The notes below the pieces were generated by a model. That model was not told the DNA's origin. It did no database searches and was given only the letters and a program-made list of their open reading frames with translations. A program made the translations under genes and the position numbers. DNA of 11,478 nt from Candidatus Agathobaculum merdigallinarum (GTDB lineage: Bacteria > Bacillota > Clostridia > Oscillospirales > Butyricicoccaceae). Within the stretch, counting starts at the first letter, position 1. The number at the start of each line of letters is the position of its first letter. The stretch is from positions 1 through 11,478 of the forward strand of contig DXDO01000095.1 in assembly GCA_019115425.1 (NCBI GenBank), given 5' to 3'. This document shows, piece by piece, positions 1-8,835 of the stretch.

Positions 1-1
1 C

Positions 2-49
2 GGCGGACGTGTTGATCGCTTCAAGAAGCGTTTCAATCTGGATAAGTAA
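2..49 (+). CDS. 3' end of an unidentified gene (partial)
   Basis: An open frame runs in from the window edge and ends at TAA (47-49), giving the C-terminal peptide GGRVDRFKKRFNLDK. Only 15 residues are visible, basic and ending in a short charged tail, so no family can be named. An intrinsic terminator begins 5 nt after the stop, which supports this being a genuine gene end. Frame and stop are seen directly; the coding status is inferred from the terminator and from codon use matching the neighbours. Confidence 0.55.
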   Translation, partial: GGRVDRFKKRFNLDK

Positions 50-53
50 GAAC

Positions 54-88
54 AAAGCCATCGAAACGTGTGTTCGATGGCTTTTTGT
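54..88 (+). terminator. Rho-independent terminator after the upstream gene
   Basis: A perfect 12-bp stem (54-65 with 73-84) encloses a 7-nt loop, and the 3' side runs into a T-rich tract through 88. It lies between the stop at 49 and the hflX ribosome binding site, so it most likely ends the upstream transcript. No clear promoter is visible between it and hflX, so hflX may depend on read-through. Confidence 0.85.
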
Positions 89-118
89 TTCTTTGCGGCA
101 AACGGAGGAGGGAACCGC

Positions 119-1405
119 ATGACCGAAAACCAAATAGAGAGCAAAGCCGAGCGCGCGGTGCTGGTCGGGCTGTCCTGCCCGGGTTTTACGGCCGAGCAGG
201 ACGCGGACGAGCGCACGATGGACGAGCTGCGCGCGCTTGCGGAGACTGCGGGCGCGGAGGCGCTCGCGATGACGCTCCAGCGCCGCCCCGCGCCGGACGC
301 GCGCACCTTTATCGGCGAGGGCAAGGCGGAGGAGGTCAAGACGCTCGCGGAGGCGAACGAGGCCAGCCTCATCCTGTTCGACAACGAGCTGTCGCCCTCG
401 CAGACCAGAAATCTGGAAGAGCTGATCGGCCGCACGGTGCTCGACCGCTCGGCGCTCATTCTGGACATCTTCGCCCAGCGCGCCCGCACGGGCGAGGGTA
501 AATTGCAGGTCGAGCTGGCGCAGTATCAATATATCCTGCCGCGGCTGGCCGGCATGTGGACCCATCTGGTGCGCCAGACCGCGGGCGGCGGCAAAAGCCC
601 GATCGGCACGCGCGGCCCGGGCGAGACACAGCTTGAGACTGACCGCCGCCATATCCGCAAGCGGATCGACAAGCTTAAGGCGGATCTCGAACAGGTGCGG
701 CAGGTGCGTGCGGTGCAGCGCCGCCAGCGCAAAAAGACCGAGCTGCCCATGGTTGCGATTGTGGGCTATACCAACGCAGGCAAGTCCACGCTGCTCAACA
801 CGCTGACCGGCGCGGACATCCCGGCGAACGACCGCCTGTTCGACACCCTCGACCCGACCACCCGCAAAAAGCGTATCTCGGACACGCAGGAGATCTTGCT
901 GTCCGACACGGTCGGCTTTATTCGCAAGCTGCCGCACCATCTGGTATCGGCGTTCAAGGCCACGCTCGAGGAGCTGGCCTACGCCGACCTGCTGCTGCAT
1001 GTGGTGGACGTGTCGGACGAGGACTGGCGCATCCAGGCCGAGACCGTGGAGCGGGTCGTGGCGCAGCTGGGCGCGCAGGATATCCCGCGCGTGATGGTCT
1101 ACAACAAGGCGGACAAGTGCGATCCGGATACGATCCCGTATTTCCGGCCGGACGAGGGCGTCGCCATCTCCGCGAAAACAGGGGAGGGCATCGATGAATT
1201 GCTTAAAACCATCGAGCGCGCGCTCGGCCGCGGCAAGCATCGCGTCCGACTGCTCATCCCGTACAGCGAGGGCGCGGTGCTCGACATGCTGCACCGCGAG
1301 GCGCAGATCGAATCGACCGACTACGCCGCCGAGGGCACCGTGGTCGAGGCCATTGTAGATGACAAGACCTACGGCCGCGTGGCGGATTATCTGACAGAAG
1401 ATTGA
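119..1405 (+). CDS. hflX: GTPase HflX (ribosome-splitting factor)
   Basis: A 428-residue protein of normal HflX length. HflX is a cytoplasmic Obg-HflX superfamily GTPase that binds the 50S subunit and splits stalled or hibernating 70S ribosomes under stress. The N-terminal HflX domain shows FIGEGKAEEV, DNELSPSQTRNLEE and the family stretch around SPIGTRGPGETQLETDRR. This is followed by a basic coiled-coil linker and the G domain: P-loop GYTNAGKST (residues 216-224), G3 DTVGF (263-267) and G4 NKAD (329-332). The ATG at 119 is preferred over the GTG at 68, which lies inside the terminator hairpin, because GGAGGAGGG sits 6-7 nt upstream of 119. A YigZ-family gene follows after 43 nt on the same strand, probably co-transcribed. 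Confidence 0.95.
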   Translation: MTENQIESKAERAVLVGLSCPGFTAEQDADERTMDELRALAETAGAEALAMTLQRRPAPDARTFIGEGKAEEVKTLAEANEASLILFDNELSPSQTRNLEELIGRTVLDRSALILDIFAQRARTGEGKLQVELAQYQYILPRLAGMWTHLVRQTAGGGKSPIGTRGPGETQLETDRRHIRKRIDKLKADLEQVRQVRAVQRRQRKKTELPMVAIVGYTNAGKSTLLNTLTGADIPANDRLFDTLDPTTRKKRISDTQEILLSDTVGFIRKLPHHLVSAFKATLEELAYADLLLHVVDVSDEDWRIQAETVERVVAQLGAQDIPRVMVYNKADKCDPDTIPYFRPDEGVAISAKTGEGIDELLKTIERALGRGKHRVRLLIPYSEGAVLDMLHREAQIESTDYAAEGTVVEAIVDDKTYGRVADYLTED

Positions 1406-1448
1406 CGCGGGCAGCGTGACCGCCCGCCTGAAATGCGGTGACAGAACG

Positions 1449-2084
1449 ATGGAAAAGGAGTATTTTGTGCCGTTTCTCGACTACGGCGAGGATAAATTCG
1501 AAGAGAAACGCTCCAAGTTTACCGGCCGGCTGTGGCATGTGGAGACCCCAGAGCAGGCGACGGCGAAGATCAAGGAGATGCGCGACACCTACTGGGACGC
1601 GACGCATCACTGCTACGCCTACATCCTGCGCGAGGGAAACATCATGCGCTATTCGGATGACGGCGAGCCGCAGGGCACAGCGGGCATGCCCATTTTGGAC
1701 GTGCTGCGGCACGAAAACCTTGTGGACGTGTGCTGCGTGGTGACGCGCTACTTCGGCGGCGTGCTGCTCGGCACGGGCGGACTGGTGCGCGCCTATACGC
1801 AGGGCGCGCAGATCGCGGTCGCGGCGGCGGGTGTGCAGCGCATGAGCCTGTACACGGTCGCGCTGATCGCCTGCCCGTACAACCTGTACGAGATCATCCT
1901 GCACCTGCTGCCGGACTATGACTGCTCGGTTGAGGAGACCGATTACGGCGCGGATGTGACGCTGACCGTCACGCTGCCCGCAGGTGCGGAGGACAAACTC
2001 AATGCGGCGCTTGCGGAGGCGACTGCGGGGCAGGTTTACGCCGAGGTGATGGAAACTCGCTTTATGGGGCGGCGGGTTAAATAA
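1449..2084 (+). CDS. yigZ: YigZ/IMPACT family protein
   Basis: A 211-residue protein matching the YigZ (UPF0029/IMPACT) family in length (about 200 aa) and layout. The N-terminal Impact domain carries DDGEPQGTAGMP (residues 70-81) and TRYFGGVLLGTGGLVRAY (99-116), the family signatures; the C-terminal third fits the DUF1949 ferredoxin-like domain. Eukaryotic IMPACT regulates the translation-control kinase GCN2, but the bacterial role is unsettled, so only family membership is claimed. The ATG at 1449 gives the conserved MEKEY start. A GTG at 1416 in the same frame would add 11 residues with no family resemblance and no better ribosome binding site. The Shine-Dalgarno is weak, which suits translation coupled to hflX just upstream. 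Confidence 0.92.
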   Translation: MEKEYFVPFLDYGEDKFEEKRSKFTGRLWHVETPEQATAKIKEMRDTYWDATHHCYAYILREGNIMRYSDDGEPQGTAGMPILDVLRHENLVDVCCVVTRYFGGVLLGTGGLVRAYTQGAQIAVAAAGVQRMSLYTVALIACPYNLYEIILHLLPDYDCSVEETDYGADVTLTVTLPAGAEDKLNAALAEATAGQVYAEVMETRFMGRRVK

Positions 2085-2124
2085 AAAATATTTGCAAAAA
2101 ATAAAAGGGTTTTTTTGACCGGCG

Positions 2125-2133
2125 TGGTATATA
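2125..2133 (+). promoter_or_regulatory. possible extended -10 promoter ahead of dgt
   Basis: In the 91-nt gap after yigZ an AT-rich stretch contains TGGTATATA, which resembles an extended -10 (TGnTATAAT). No good -35 is at the right distance; TTGACC at 2115-2120 is too close. It is placed to start a transcript about 35-40 nt before dgt, but the match is weak. Confidence 0.3.
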
Positions 2134-2175
2134 TCAATTGAGAGGTTATTCCGATGCGGACAGGAGGGATGCGCT

Positions 2176-3177
2176 GTGACCATCCGTGAACAGCAGGAGA
2201 AACGGGAGCGGGAGACGCTGGCCTCCTGGGCGACGTTTGCGGACAGCTCGGCGGGCAGACTGCGGGAGATGGAGCCATGTCCCTATCGCACCTGCTTCCA
2301 GCGGGACCGCGACCGCATCATCCATTCCAAGGCGTTCCGGCGGCTGAGCAATAAAACACAGGTGTTCATCTCACCTGAGGGCGACCATTACCGCGCCCGC
2401 CTGACGCATACGCTCGAGGTCGCGCAGATCGCGCGCACCGTGGCGCGCGCCCTGCGGCTCAACGAGGATTTGACCGAGGCGATCGCGCTCGGTCATGATC
2501 TGGGGCATACGCCCTTTGGACACGCGGGCGAGCGCGCTTTAGCAGAAGTGTGTCCGTTCGGCTTCCGCCATAATGAGCAGAGCCTGCGCATGGTGGACGT
2601 GTTGGAAGACCTCAACCTGACGCGCGAGGTGCGCGACGGCATCGTGTGCCACACGGGCGCGAAAAAAGCGGACACGCCCGAGGGGCGCATCATTCACTAT
2701 GCCGACCGCATCGCTTATATTAACCATGACATTGACGACGCAGTGCGCGGCGGCCTGATTAAGGCAACCGATATTCCGCAGTATCTGCGCGACCGGCTGG
2801 GCGCCACCCACGGCAAGCGCATTGACACCATGGTCGTGGCGATGATCGAATACGGCAACCGCCATCAGGAGATCGGCATGGACGAGCAGGTGCATGACGA
2901 TATGATGGAGCTTCGAAAGTTCATGTTCGACCATGTGTACCACGGTACCGAGGCACAGCGGGAGGAGCAGCGCGCCAAGGCGATGCTGCGCAGCCTGTAT
3001 GAATACTTTGTCGAGCATCCGGACGAGCTGCCGGGCGATTATTTTGTGCTGATGGCGCGCGGCGAACCGCTCGAGCGCGTGGTCTGCGACTACATCGCCT
3101 GTATGACCGATCGGTACTCGATCTCGGTTTATAAAAAACTGTTTATTCCTAAAAGCTGGAATAAACTGGATGGATAG
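2176..3177 (+). CDS. dgt: dGTP triphosphohydrolase-like HD-domain protein
   Basis: A 333-residue HD-superfamily protein of the Dgt type. Family members hydrolyse dGTP or other dNTPs to the nucleoside plus tripolyphosphate and so influence dNTP pools. The metal-binding residues are visible: H78 in RLTHTLEVAQ, the HD pair H107-D108 in HDLGHTPFGH, and D177 in HYADRIAY. The N-terminal RRLSNKTQVF stretch is also typical. The start is GTG 2176, with AGGAGGG 7 nt upstream; the nearby ATG at 2169 is in another frame and soon stops. It lies 83 nt before dnaG and rpoD, the usual Clostridial order, which links dNTP supply with primase and sigma factor expression. Substrate specificity cannot be read from the sequence. 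Confidence 0.93.
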   Translation: MTIREQQEKRERETLASWATFADSSAGRLREMEPCPYRTCFQRDRDRIIHSKAFRRLSNKTQVFISPEGDHYRARLTHTLEVAQIARTVARALRLNEDLTEAIALGHDLGHTPFGHAGERALAEVCPFGFRHNEQSLRMVDVLEDLNLTREVRDGIVCHTGAKKADTPEGRIIHYADRIAYINHDIDDAVRGGLIKATDIPQYLRDRLGATHGKRIDTMVVAMIEYGNRHQEIGMDEQVHDDMMELRKFMFDHVYHGTEAQREEQRAKAMLRSLYEYFVEHPDELPGDYFVLMARGEPLERVVCDYIACMTDRYSISVYKKLFIPKSWNKLDG

Positions 3178-3183
3178 ACGGTA

Positions 3184-3215
3184 GCCTCCCGCTGAGAGGA
3201 AACGAAGCGGGCGGT
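3184..3215 (+). other. hairpin in the dgt-dnaG interval
   Basis: CCCGCT (3188-3193) pairs with AGCGGG (3206-3211), and the stem can extend outward across one mismatch to 3184/3215. No T-run follows, so it does not look like a terminator. It may protect or process the polycistronic mRNA before dnaG, or be incidental. Confidence 0.35.
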
Positions 3216-3260
3216 ATTGCCGGAGAAAAACCCGGTTATCCTATAAAGGAGGTGGGCAAA

Positions 3261-5023
3261 ATGCCGTTTGACCGTATCTTTCTGGACGAACTGTCCGCGC
3301 GGAACGATATTGTAGATATCGTTTCCCAATATGTGCAGCTTAAAAAAAGCGGCGCGAACTATTTCGGCCTGTGCCCCTTCCACAATGAAAAGACAGCTTC
3401 CTTCTCGGTCTCGCCGGACAAGCAGATTTTCCACTGCTTCGGCTGCGGCGCGGGCGGGGGAGTCATTACCTTTGTGATGAAGGCCGAGGGTCTGGAATTT
3501 CCGGATGCGGTGCGCTATTTGGCCGACCGCGCGGGGATGCAGGTGCCCGAGCAGGGCGAGGCCGACCGGAAGGCGGCGCGTCACCGCGAGCGTCTGTATG
3601 CGCTCTGCAAAGACGCGGCGCGGTTTTATTATGATACGCTGTGGAAGCCGGAAAACCGCGCAGCGCAGCAGTATTTTATCGGCCGCGGGCTGCACCGCCG
3701 CACGATGAACCGCTTTGGGCTGGGCTACGCGCCGGATTCCTTTCATGCGCTCCTGGATGCGATGACCGCCAAGGGCTATACGCGCGACGAACTGATGGAC
3801 GCGGGGCTGGTCAGCCGCAGCGAAAAGGGACATATCTACGACCGGTTCCGAAACCGTGTCATGTTCCCGATCATCGACGTGCGCGGCAATGTGATCGCGT
3901 TCGGCGGGCGCGTGCTGGACGACTCTAAGCCCAAGTACCTGAATTCTCCTGAAACCCCGATCTTCCACAAGAGCCGGAACCTGTTTGCGCTCAATCTGAC
4001 CAAGACGACGAAAAGCGGCTATTATATTTTGGCTGAAGGTTATATGGACGTGATCGCGCTGCATCAGGCGGGATTTGACTGTGCGGTTGCCTCGCTCGGC
4101 ACTTCACTGACCGAGGAGCAGGCGCGCATTATCGCCCGCCATGTGGACCGGATCGTGATTTCGTACGATGCGGACGGCGCGGGGCAGGCGGCGGCGCAGC
4201 GTGCGATCGACATTTTGAAAAAGTGCGATTTGCAGGTCAAGGTGCTCAAAATCCCCGGGGCGAAAGACCCAGACGAATTTATCAAGGCCAAGGGCGCGGA
4301 CGCGTTCCGCAATTTGATCGAGCGGAGCGAGGATCACAACGCCTTCAGACTGGAGCAAATTGCAGCAAAATACGATTTGGAGGACGACGAGGCGCGCGTA
4401 CTCTTTCTGCGGGACGCAGCGCGTATGCTCGCGGGTATCGAAAGCAGCATCGAGCGCGAGGTATACGCGGGGCGCGCGGCAAAAATGGCGGGCGTGACCG
4501 CCGAAGCGATGAATGTTGAGGTGCGGCGTGAGCTGGGGATCCGCCGCAAGCGGCAGAGGGCCGCTGAGCGGCGCGAGATCCGTTCACCGGTCGGCATGGC
4601 GCAGCCCAAGGACAGGACGCTTGCCTATACGGACGTTAAATCCGCCAAGGCGGAGGAAAACGTGCTGCGGCTGCTGTTTTCCGACCAGAAGATGATCGCG
4701 GGGCTGGAAAATTCACTGCCGCCTGCGTGGTTTTCCGCGCCTGTGCTGCGTAAGATATATGAGCGCGCGCTGGCGCTGGATAAGGACGGCCAGATCGTGG
4801 ATGTGTTATCCTTTGAGGGGTGGCTGGAGCCAAATGAAATGAGTCTGCTCTCCGCCATTCTCGAACAGGGCATACCGCCCGGCGAGCACCGGCAGGAGCT
4901 TCAGGAATACATAAACACCATACGAATGCAGCGCGTCAGGGACGGAACGATCACCGAGGCGGGCGAGGATCCGCTGCTCACCTTTGGACGCATTAAAAAA
5001 CAAAACGCGGGAGGACAAACGAT

Positions 5024-5027
<4 letters not shown>
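3261..5027 (+). CDS. dnaG: DNA primase DnaG
   Basis: A 588-residue bacterial primase, close to the usual length of about 600. It makes the RNA primers for lagging-strand replication with the DnaB helicase. The N-terminal zinc-binding domain has ligands C38, H41, C59 and C62. The central TOPRIM catalytic core shows the acidic residues E259 (AEGYMD) and D303/D305 (SYDADGAGQAA). The C-terminal region from about residue 455 fits the helicase-binding domain. The ATG at 3261 is chosen because AAAGGAGGTG lies 7 nt upstream; the in-frame GTG at 3252 sits inside that ribosome binding site. The stop overlaps the rpoD start (ATGA), implying translational coupling. Confidence 0.97.
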
Positions 5028-6250
<1,223 letters not shown>

Positions 6251-6257
6251 CATAAAA

Positions 6258-6280
6258 AGGCGCTCGACCGAGCGCCTCTT
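6258..6280 (+). terminator. terminator of the dgt-dnaG-rpoD operon
   Basis: A perfect 8-bp GC-rich stem (6258-6265 with 6270-6277) with tetraloop GACC begins 8 nt after the rpoD stop. The + strand tract is only CTT followed by CAGCTGTTTG, so T-richness is modest. On the - strand the same hairpin is followed by TTTTT, a better tract, so it may act in both directions. Confidence 0.75.
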
Positions 6281-6386
6281 CAGCTGTTTGAAAAGGTTTC
6301 TGTGCCGCAGGCGCGCATGGATAAAACAGCACCGATCTGGATAGAGAGCATAATAACCGATGCCGCTGCCAACGCATAGTATGGAT
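6281..6386. other. intergenic stretch between rpoD and the ymaF leader
   Basis: About 100 nt with no convincing ORF and no well-spaced promoter. -10-like hexamers occur (CATAAT 6349-6354, TAGTAT 6377-6382), but neither has a recognisable -35 at 16-18 bp. A promoter for the YmaF-family gene is expected here but cannot be assigned. Confidence 0.4.
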
Positions 6387-6407
6387 CGGGGGAGTGAACC
6401 TTCCCCG
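6387..6407 (+). promoter_or_regulatory. hairpin in the ymaF 5' untranslated region
   Basis: CGGGGGA (6387-6393) pairs with TTCCCCG (6401-6407), giving a 7-bp stem with one G-T wobble and a 7-nt loop. It ends 10 nt before the AGGAG ribosome binding site (6418-6422). It lacks a T-tract, so mRNA stabilisation or control of translation initiation is more likely than termination. Function is inference. Confidence 0.45.
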
Positions 6408-6432
6408 AAAATATGACAGGAGATCTTCACTT

Positions 6433-6795
6433 ATGGAGTTTTCAGAGGCAAATTGCTGCCATGTGTGCAGATGCGGCAGCCAGCAGCGGCATGTGCATGA
6501 GCTTGTGGGCAGCGTGAAGATTGCGGAAGCGAACACCGATCCGCACAACCACCGGTTTGCAACGGTAAGCGGTGAAGCGATTCCGCTGGGAAACGGCGAC
6601 CATGTGCATGAAGTGTGCTTCTGTACTGATTTTTATGAGGGACATTTTCATGAGTTCCATGGCCGGTCCGGCGGCGCGATCGACGTGGGCGGCGGCAGGC
6701 ATGTTCATTTTGCCGAGGCACAAACGACGCAGGAGGATGGACACCGCCATTGTTTCCAGGTCGCTTCCCTGATCCAGGATCCGATCGGAGACTGA
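6433..6795 (+). CDS. ymaF: YmaF family histidine-rich protein
   Basis: A 120-residue soluble protein recognised as YmaF-like (after Bacillus subtilis YmaF); the biochemical role is not established. Six HxH pairs occur at H20/H22, H38/H40, H57/H59, H71/H73, H90/H92 and H104/H106. The N-terminus is cysteine-rich (C8, C9, C12, C14 in CCHVCRC), with further C62, C64 and C107. The pairs fall into a repeat of 33 residues with the pattern HxHxFxxxSGxAIxxGxGxHVH, suggesting a repeated metal-binding fold; metal binding is inference. No signal peptide or membrane segment is visible. The ATG at 6433 has AGGAG 10 nt upstream; the GTG at 6394 lies in the loop of the preceding hairpin and adds unrelated residues. 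Convergent with rnpB. Confidence 0.8.
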   Translation: MEFSEANCCHVCRCGSQQRHVHELVGSVKIAEANTDPHNHRFATVSGEAIPLGNGDHVHEVCFCTDFYEGHFHEFHGRSGGAIDVGGGRHVHFAEAQTTQEDGHRHCFQVASLIQDPIGD

Positions 6796-6910
6796 CAAGA
6801 TCATCTGACGCAATACTACCTGCCAAAATGCAGGCGGTATCGCTTGTATCAGGAAGGCGATCGCCGGGCTGGCCGATTCGTTTTTCCTGACAAATAAATC
6901 CTGATATGAT
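6796..6910. other. inverted-repeat-rich spacer after ymaF
   Basis: No gene is visible. An 11-bp arm at 6813-6823 pairs with 6830-6840 (one wobble, one mismatch; loop CAAAAT). TATCAGGA (6847-6854) is complementary to TCCTGATA (6899-6906), and TCAGGAA (6849-6855) also to TTCCTGA (6884-6890), so the two pairings compete. GGCGATCGCC at 6857-6866 is a perfect palindrome. None has a proper T-tract on the + strand. The stretch lies beyond the rnpB terminator, so it probably belongs to the ymaF 3' region. Confidence 0.4.
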
Positions 6911-6956
6911 AAAAATGCGGAGAAACACTGCAAAGCGCTTCTCCGCGTTTATTTTA
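6911..6956. terminator. bidirectional terminator between ymaF and rnpB
   Basis: A perfect 8-bp stem, GCGGAGAA (6917-6924) with TTCTCCGC (6939-6946), has a 14-nt loop. On the - strand it is followed by ATTTTTATC (complement of 6908-6916), a good tract for ending rnpB, 12 nt past the RNA's closing helix. On the + strand it is followed by GTTTATTTTAT, so it can also end the ymaF transcript. Confidence 0.8.
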
Positions 6957-6958
6957 TG

Positions 6959-7306
6959 GTCGTGACTGGTGCGGTAAGCCGGGTTCTGTCGTTGGACGGT
7001 CATCTATCTGGGACGCGCGTCGCCGCGCGTCTCAAGCCGCCAGTCGGGACGGACGGGCCGCCCATGGTCCCTGTCGGCGTTGCTGCGGATAGAGTTTACA
7101 GGCCCCCCGTGTTGCCACGGGGCGCGGTGAGCTCTTACCTCGCCTTTCCACCCTTACCGTTGGCAGCGCGGACGCTGTCAGCGGCGGTATATCTCTGTTG
7201 CACTATTCCTGGGGTCGCCCCCGGCGGACGTTATCCGTTATCCTTGCCCTGTGCAGCCCGGACTTTCCTCATGCTAAAGCACGCGACCGTCTGCACCAGT
7301 CACGAC
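6959..7306 (-). ncRNA. rnpB: RNase P RNA, bacterial class A
   Basis: The - strand encodes the catalytic RNA of ribonuclease P, which trims the 5' leader from tRNA precursors. The ends are defined by a perfect 14-bp helix P1 (7293-7306 with 6959-6972). The universal 5' core GAGGAAAGTCC maps to 7260-7270, the 3' core ACAGAACCCGGCTTA to 6975-6989, and AGATAGATGACCGTCC to 6994-7009. The class A middle part (GGTAAGGGTGG, AAAGGCGAGGTAAGAGC) lies around 7125-7160. About 348 nt is within the normal range. A consensus promoter lies just upstream and a terminator just downstream. The exact ends are inferred from P1. Confidence 0.96.
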
Positions 7307-7310
7307 AATC

Positions 7311-7339
7311 AGTATACCGTAAAATTGCGCCTTCGTCAA
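7311..7339 (-). promoter_or_regulatory. rnpB promoter
   Basis: On the - strand, -35 TTGACG (7334-7339) and -10 TATACT (7311-7316) are separated by exactly 17 bp. The expected start is about 7304-7306, at the first bases of helix P1, so the RNA needs little or no 5' trimming. A strong, apparently constitutive sigma-A promoter. Confidence 0.88.
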
Positions 7340-7346
7340 ACCGGAC

Positions 7347-7375
7347 TTGCAAAATACCTGAAAATCCTGTATACT
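7347..7375 (+). promoter_or_regulatory. murD promoter
   Basis: -35 TTGCAA (7347-7352) and -10 TATACT (7370-7375) with a 17-bp spacer; the start should fall near 7382, leaving a leader of about 26 nt. Its -35 is only 7 bp from the -35 of the divergent rnpB promoter. Confidence 0.85.
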
Positions 7376-7407
7376 GTATGCTGTGAAAAAGGCGGTGTTA
7401 CGCATTT

Positions 7408-8772
7408 ATGACAGCATTGGAACAATATCTTGGCGGCCTGTCGGATAAACGGGTCGGCGTCATCGGCGCAGGGGTGAGCAATATGCCGCTCATCCGTATG
7501 CTGCGCGCAGCGGGCGTCAGGGTGACCGTACATGACAAAAAGGAACCCACCGAGCTGGGGGACGGATACGCGACGCTTGCAACGCTTGGCGTGGACTTTG
7601 TGCTGGGGGAGCATTATCTGGACGCGCTCGACGAGAATGTGATCTTCCGCACGCCCGGCGTGCATCCGCGCTTTCTGGAAAAGGCGCGGGAAAACGGCTC
7701 GGAAATTACCAGCGAAATGGAGCTGTTCTTTGCGGTCTGCCCGTGCCCGATCATCGGCATCACAGGGTCGGACGGAAAGACCACCACGACCACGCTCGTC
7801 AGCGAGATATTAAAGCACGCGGGCTATACCGTGCATCTGGGCGGCAATATCGGAACGCCGCTGCTGCCGCGCGTGAATGAAATGCGGGAGGGCGATTTGG
7901 CTGTAGTCGAGCTTTCCTCTTTCCAGCTGATGGGCATGAAGCACTCGCCGCATATTGCGGCGATCACCAACCTGACGCCCAACCATTTGGACTATCACAA
8001 GGATTTTGACGAATATGTGCAGGCGAAAACCGCGATCTACCGCAGCCAGCAGGACGGCGACCGCCTGATCCTCAATCTGGACGATGAGGTGACGCGCTCG
8101 CTGCGCGCCTCGGGCAACCTGTTCTGCACCAGCAAAACACAGGAATTGGCCAACGGTGTGTTCCTCAAGGATGGTATCCTCTATATCGCGGAGAACGGCG
8201 CGCGGCGCGAGCTCATGCCTGCGGCGGATATCCGCATCCCAGGTGCACACAACGTGTATAATATGATGATGGCGGCTGCTATTGTGCAGGGCTACGCCTC
8301 AGATGACGATATCCGCGCCGTGGCGACTACGTTCGGCGGTGTGGAGCACCGCATCGAGTTCGTCCGCGAACTGGACGGCGTCAAGTATTACAACGACTCG
8401 ATCGCCTCCAGCCCGACGCGCACGATCGCCGGCCTGCAGTCCTTCCAGCAGAAAGTCATCCTGATCGCGGGCGGCTATGACAAGCACATCCCATACGATG
8501 TGCTCGGTGAGCCGATCTGCACACATGTCAAGTCCCTGATCCTTACCGGCGCGACCGCGCCCAAGATCCGCGACTGCGTGCGCGCGGTGGAGGGCGGGCA
8601 TCCGCCGATCATCGAGGTGGAAAACCTTGAGACCGCTGTGCGTGAAGCGCACGCGCAGGCGCAGGCAGGCGACGTGGTCATCATGAGCCCGGCAAGCGCG
8701 TCCTTTGACCGGTTCAAGAATTTTATGGAGCGGGGAAAACTCTTCAAAACGCTGGTAAACAACCTTGAGTGA
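7408..8772 (+). CDS. murD: UDP-N-acetylmuramoyl-L-alanine--D-glutamate ligase MurD
   Basis: A 454-residue Mur ligase that adds D-glutamate to UDP-MurNAc-L-Ala in the cytoplasm, using ATP, in peptidoglycan precursor synthesis. The N-terminal Rossmann-like domain shows VGVIGAGVSNMPLIR. The central ATPase domain has the P-loop GSDGKTT with K124 and the NHLDYH motif (192-197). K207 in QAKTAIY aligns with the carbamylated lysine of E. coli MurD. The C-terminal domain has the EHRIEF motif and NDSIASSPTRT (from N329), where E. coli has NDSKATN. GGCGGTG lies about 10 nt before the ATG. It stands alone here, not within a division/cell-wall cluster, with its own promoter and terminator. Confidence 0.96.
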   Translation: MTALEQYLGGLSDKRVGVIGAGVSNMPLIRMLRAAGVRVTVHDKKEPTELGDGYATLATLGVDFVLGEHYLDALDENVIFRTPGVHPRFLEKARENGSEITSEMELFFAVCPCPIIGITGSDGKTTTTTLVSEILKHAGYTVHLGGNIGTPLLPRVNEMREGDLAVVELSSFQLMGMKHSPHIAAITNLTPNHLDYHKDFDEYVQAKTAIYRSQQDGDRLILNLDDEVTRSLRASGNLFCTSKTQELANGVFLKDGILYIAENGARRELMPAADIRIPGAHNVYNMMMAAAIVQGYASDDDIRAVATTFGGVEHRIEFVRELDGVKYYNDSIASSPTRTIAGLQSFQQKVILIAGGYDKHIPYDVLGEPICTHVKSLILTGATAPKIRDCVRAVEGGHPPIIEVENLETAVREAHAQAQAGDVVIMSPASASFDRFKNFMERGKLFKTLVNNLE

Positions 8773-8789
8773 AAACAGCTTCAGATGAA

Positions 8790-8835
8790 TAAAAGCAGCC
8801 GCCCACGGCATTTCCGTGGGCGGCTGTTTTGTGCG
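8790..8835. terminator. bidirectional terminator between murD and the MATE gene
   Basis: A perfect 13-bp GC-rich stem (8796-8808 with 8814-8826) has a 5-nt loop. TTTT follows on the + strand (8827-8830), and CTTTTATTC on the - strand. It starts 23 nt after the murD stop and ends 9 nt from the stop of the convergent MATE gene, so it serves both. Confidence 0.93.

Noticed and set aside
1254..2183. 309-codon open frame on the - strand over yigZ
   Set aside because: A shadow of GC-rich codon use opposite yigZ; the translation is rich in Arg/His/Ala low-complexity sequence with no family features, and the + strand gene is clear.
3217..3247. TTGCCG ... TATAAA as a dnaG promoter
   Set aside because: Spacer of 19 bp, a weak -35, and the -10 overlaps the dnaG ribosome binding site, so the transcript would lack it.
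3129..4064. 311-codon open frame on the - strand over dnaG
   Set aside because: Antisense to the primase zinc and core domains, with no ribosome binding site or recognisable motifs.
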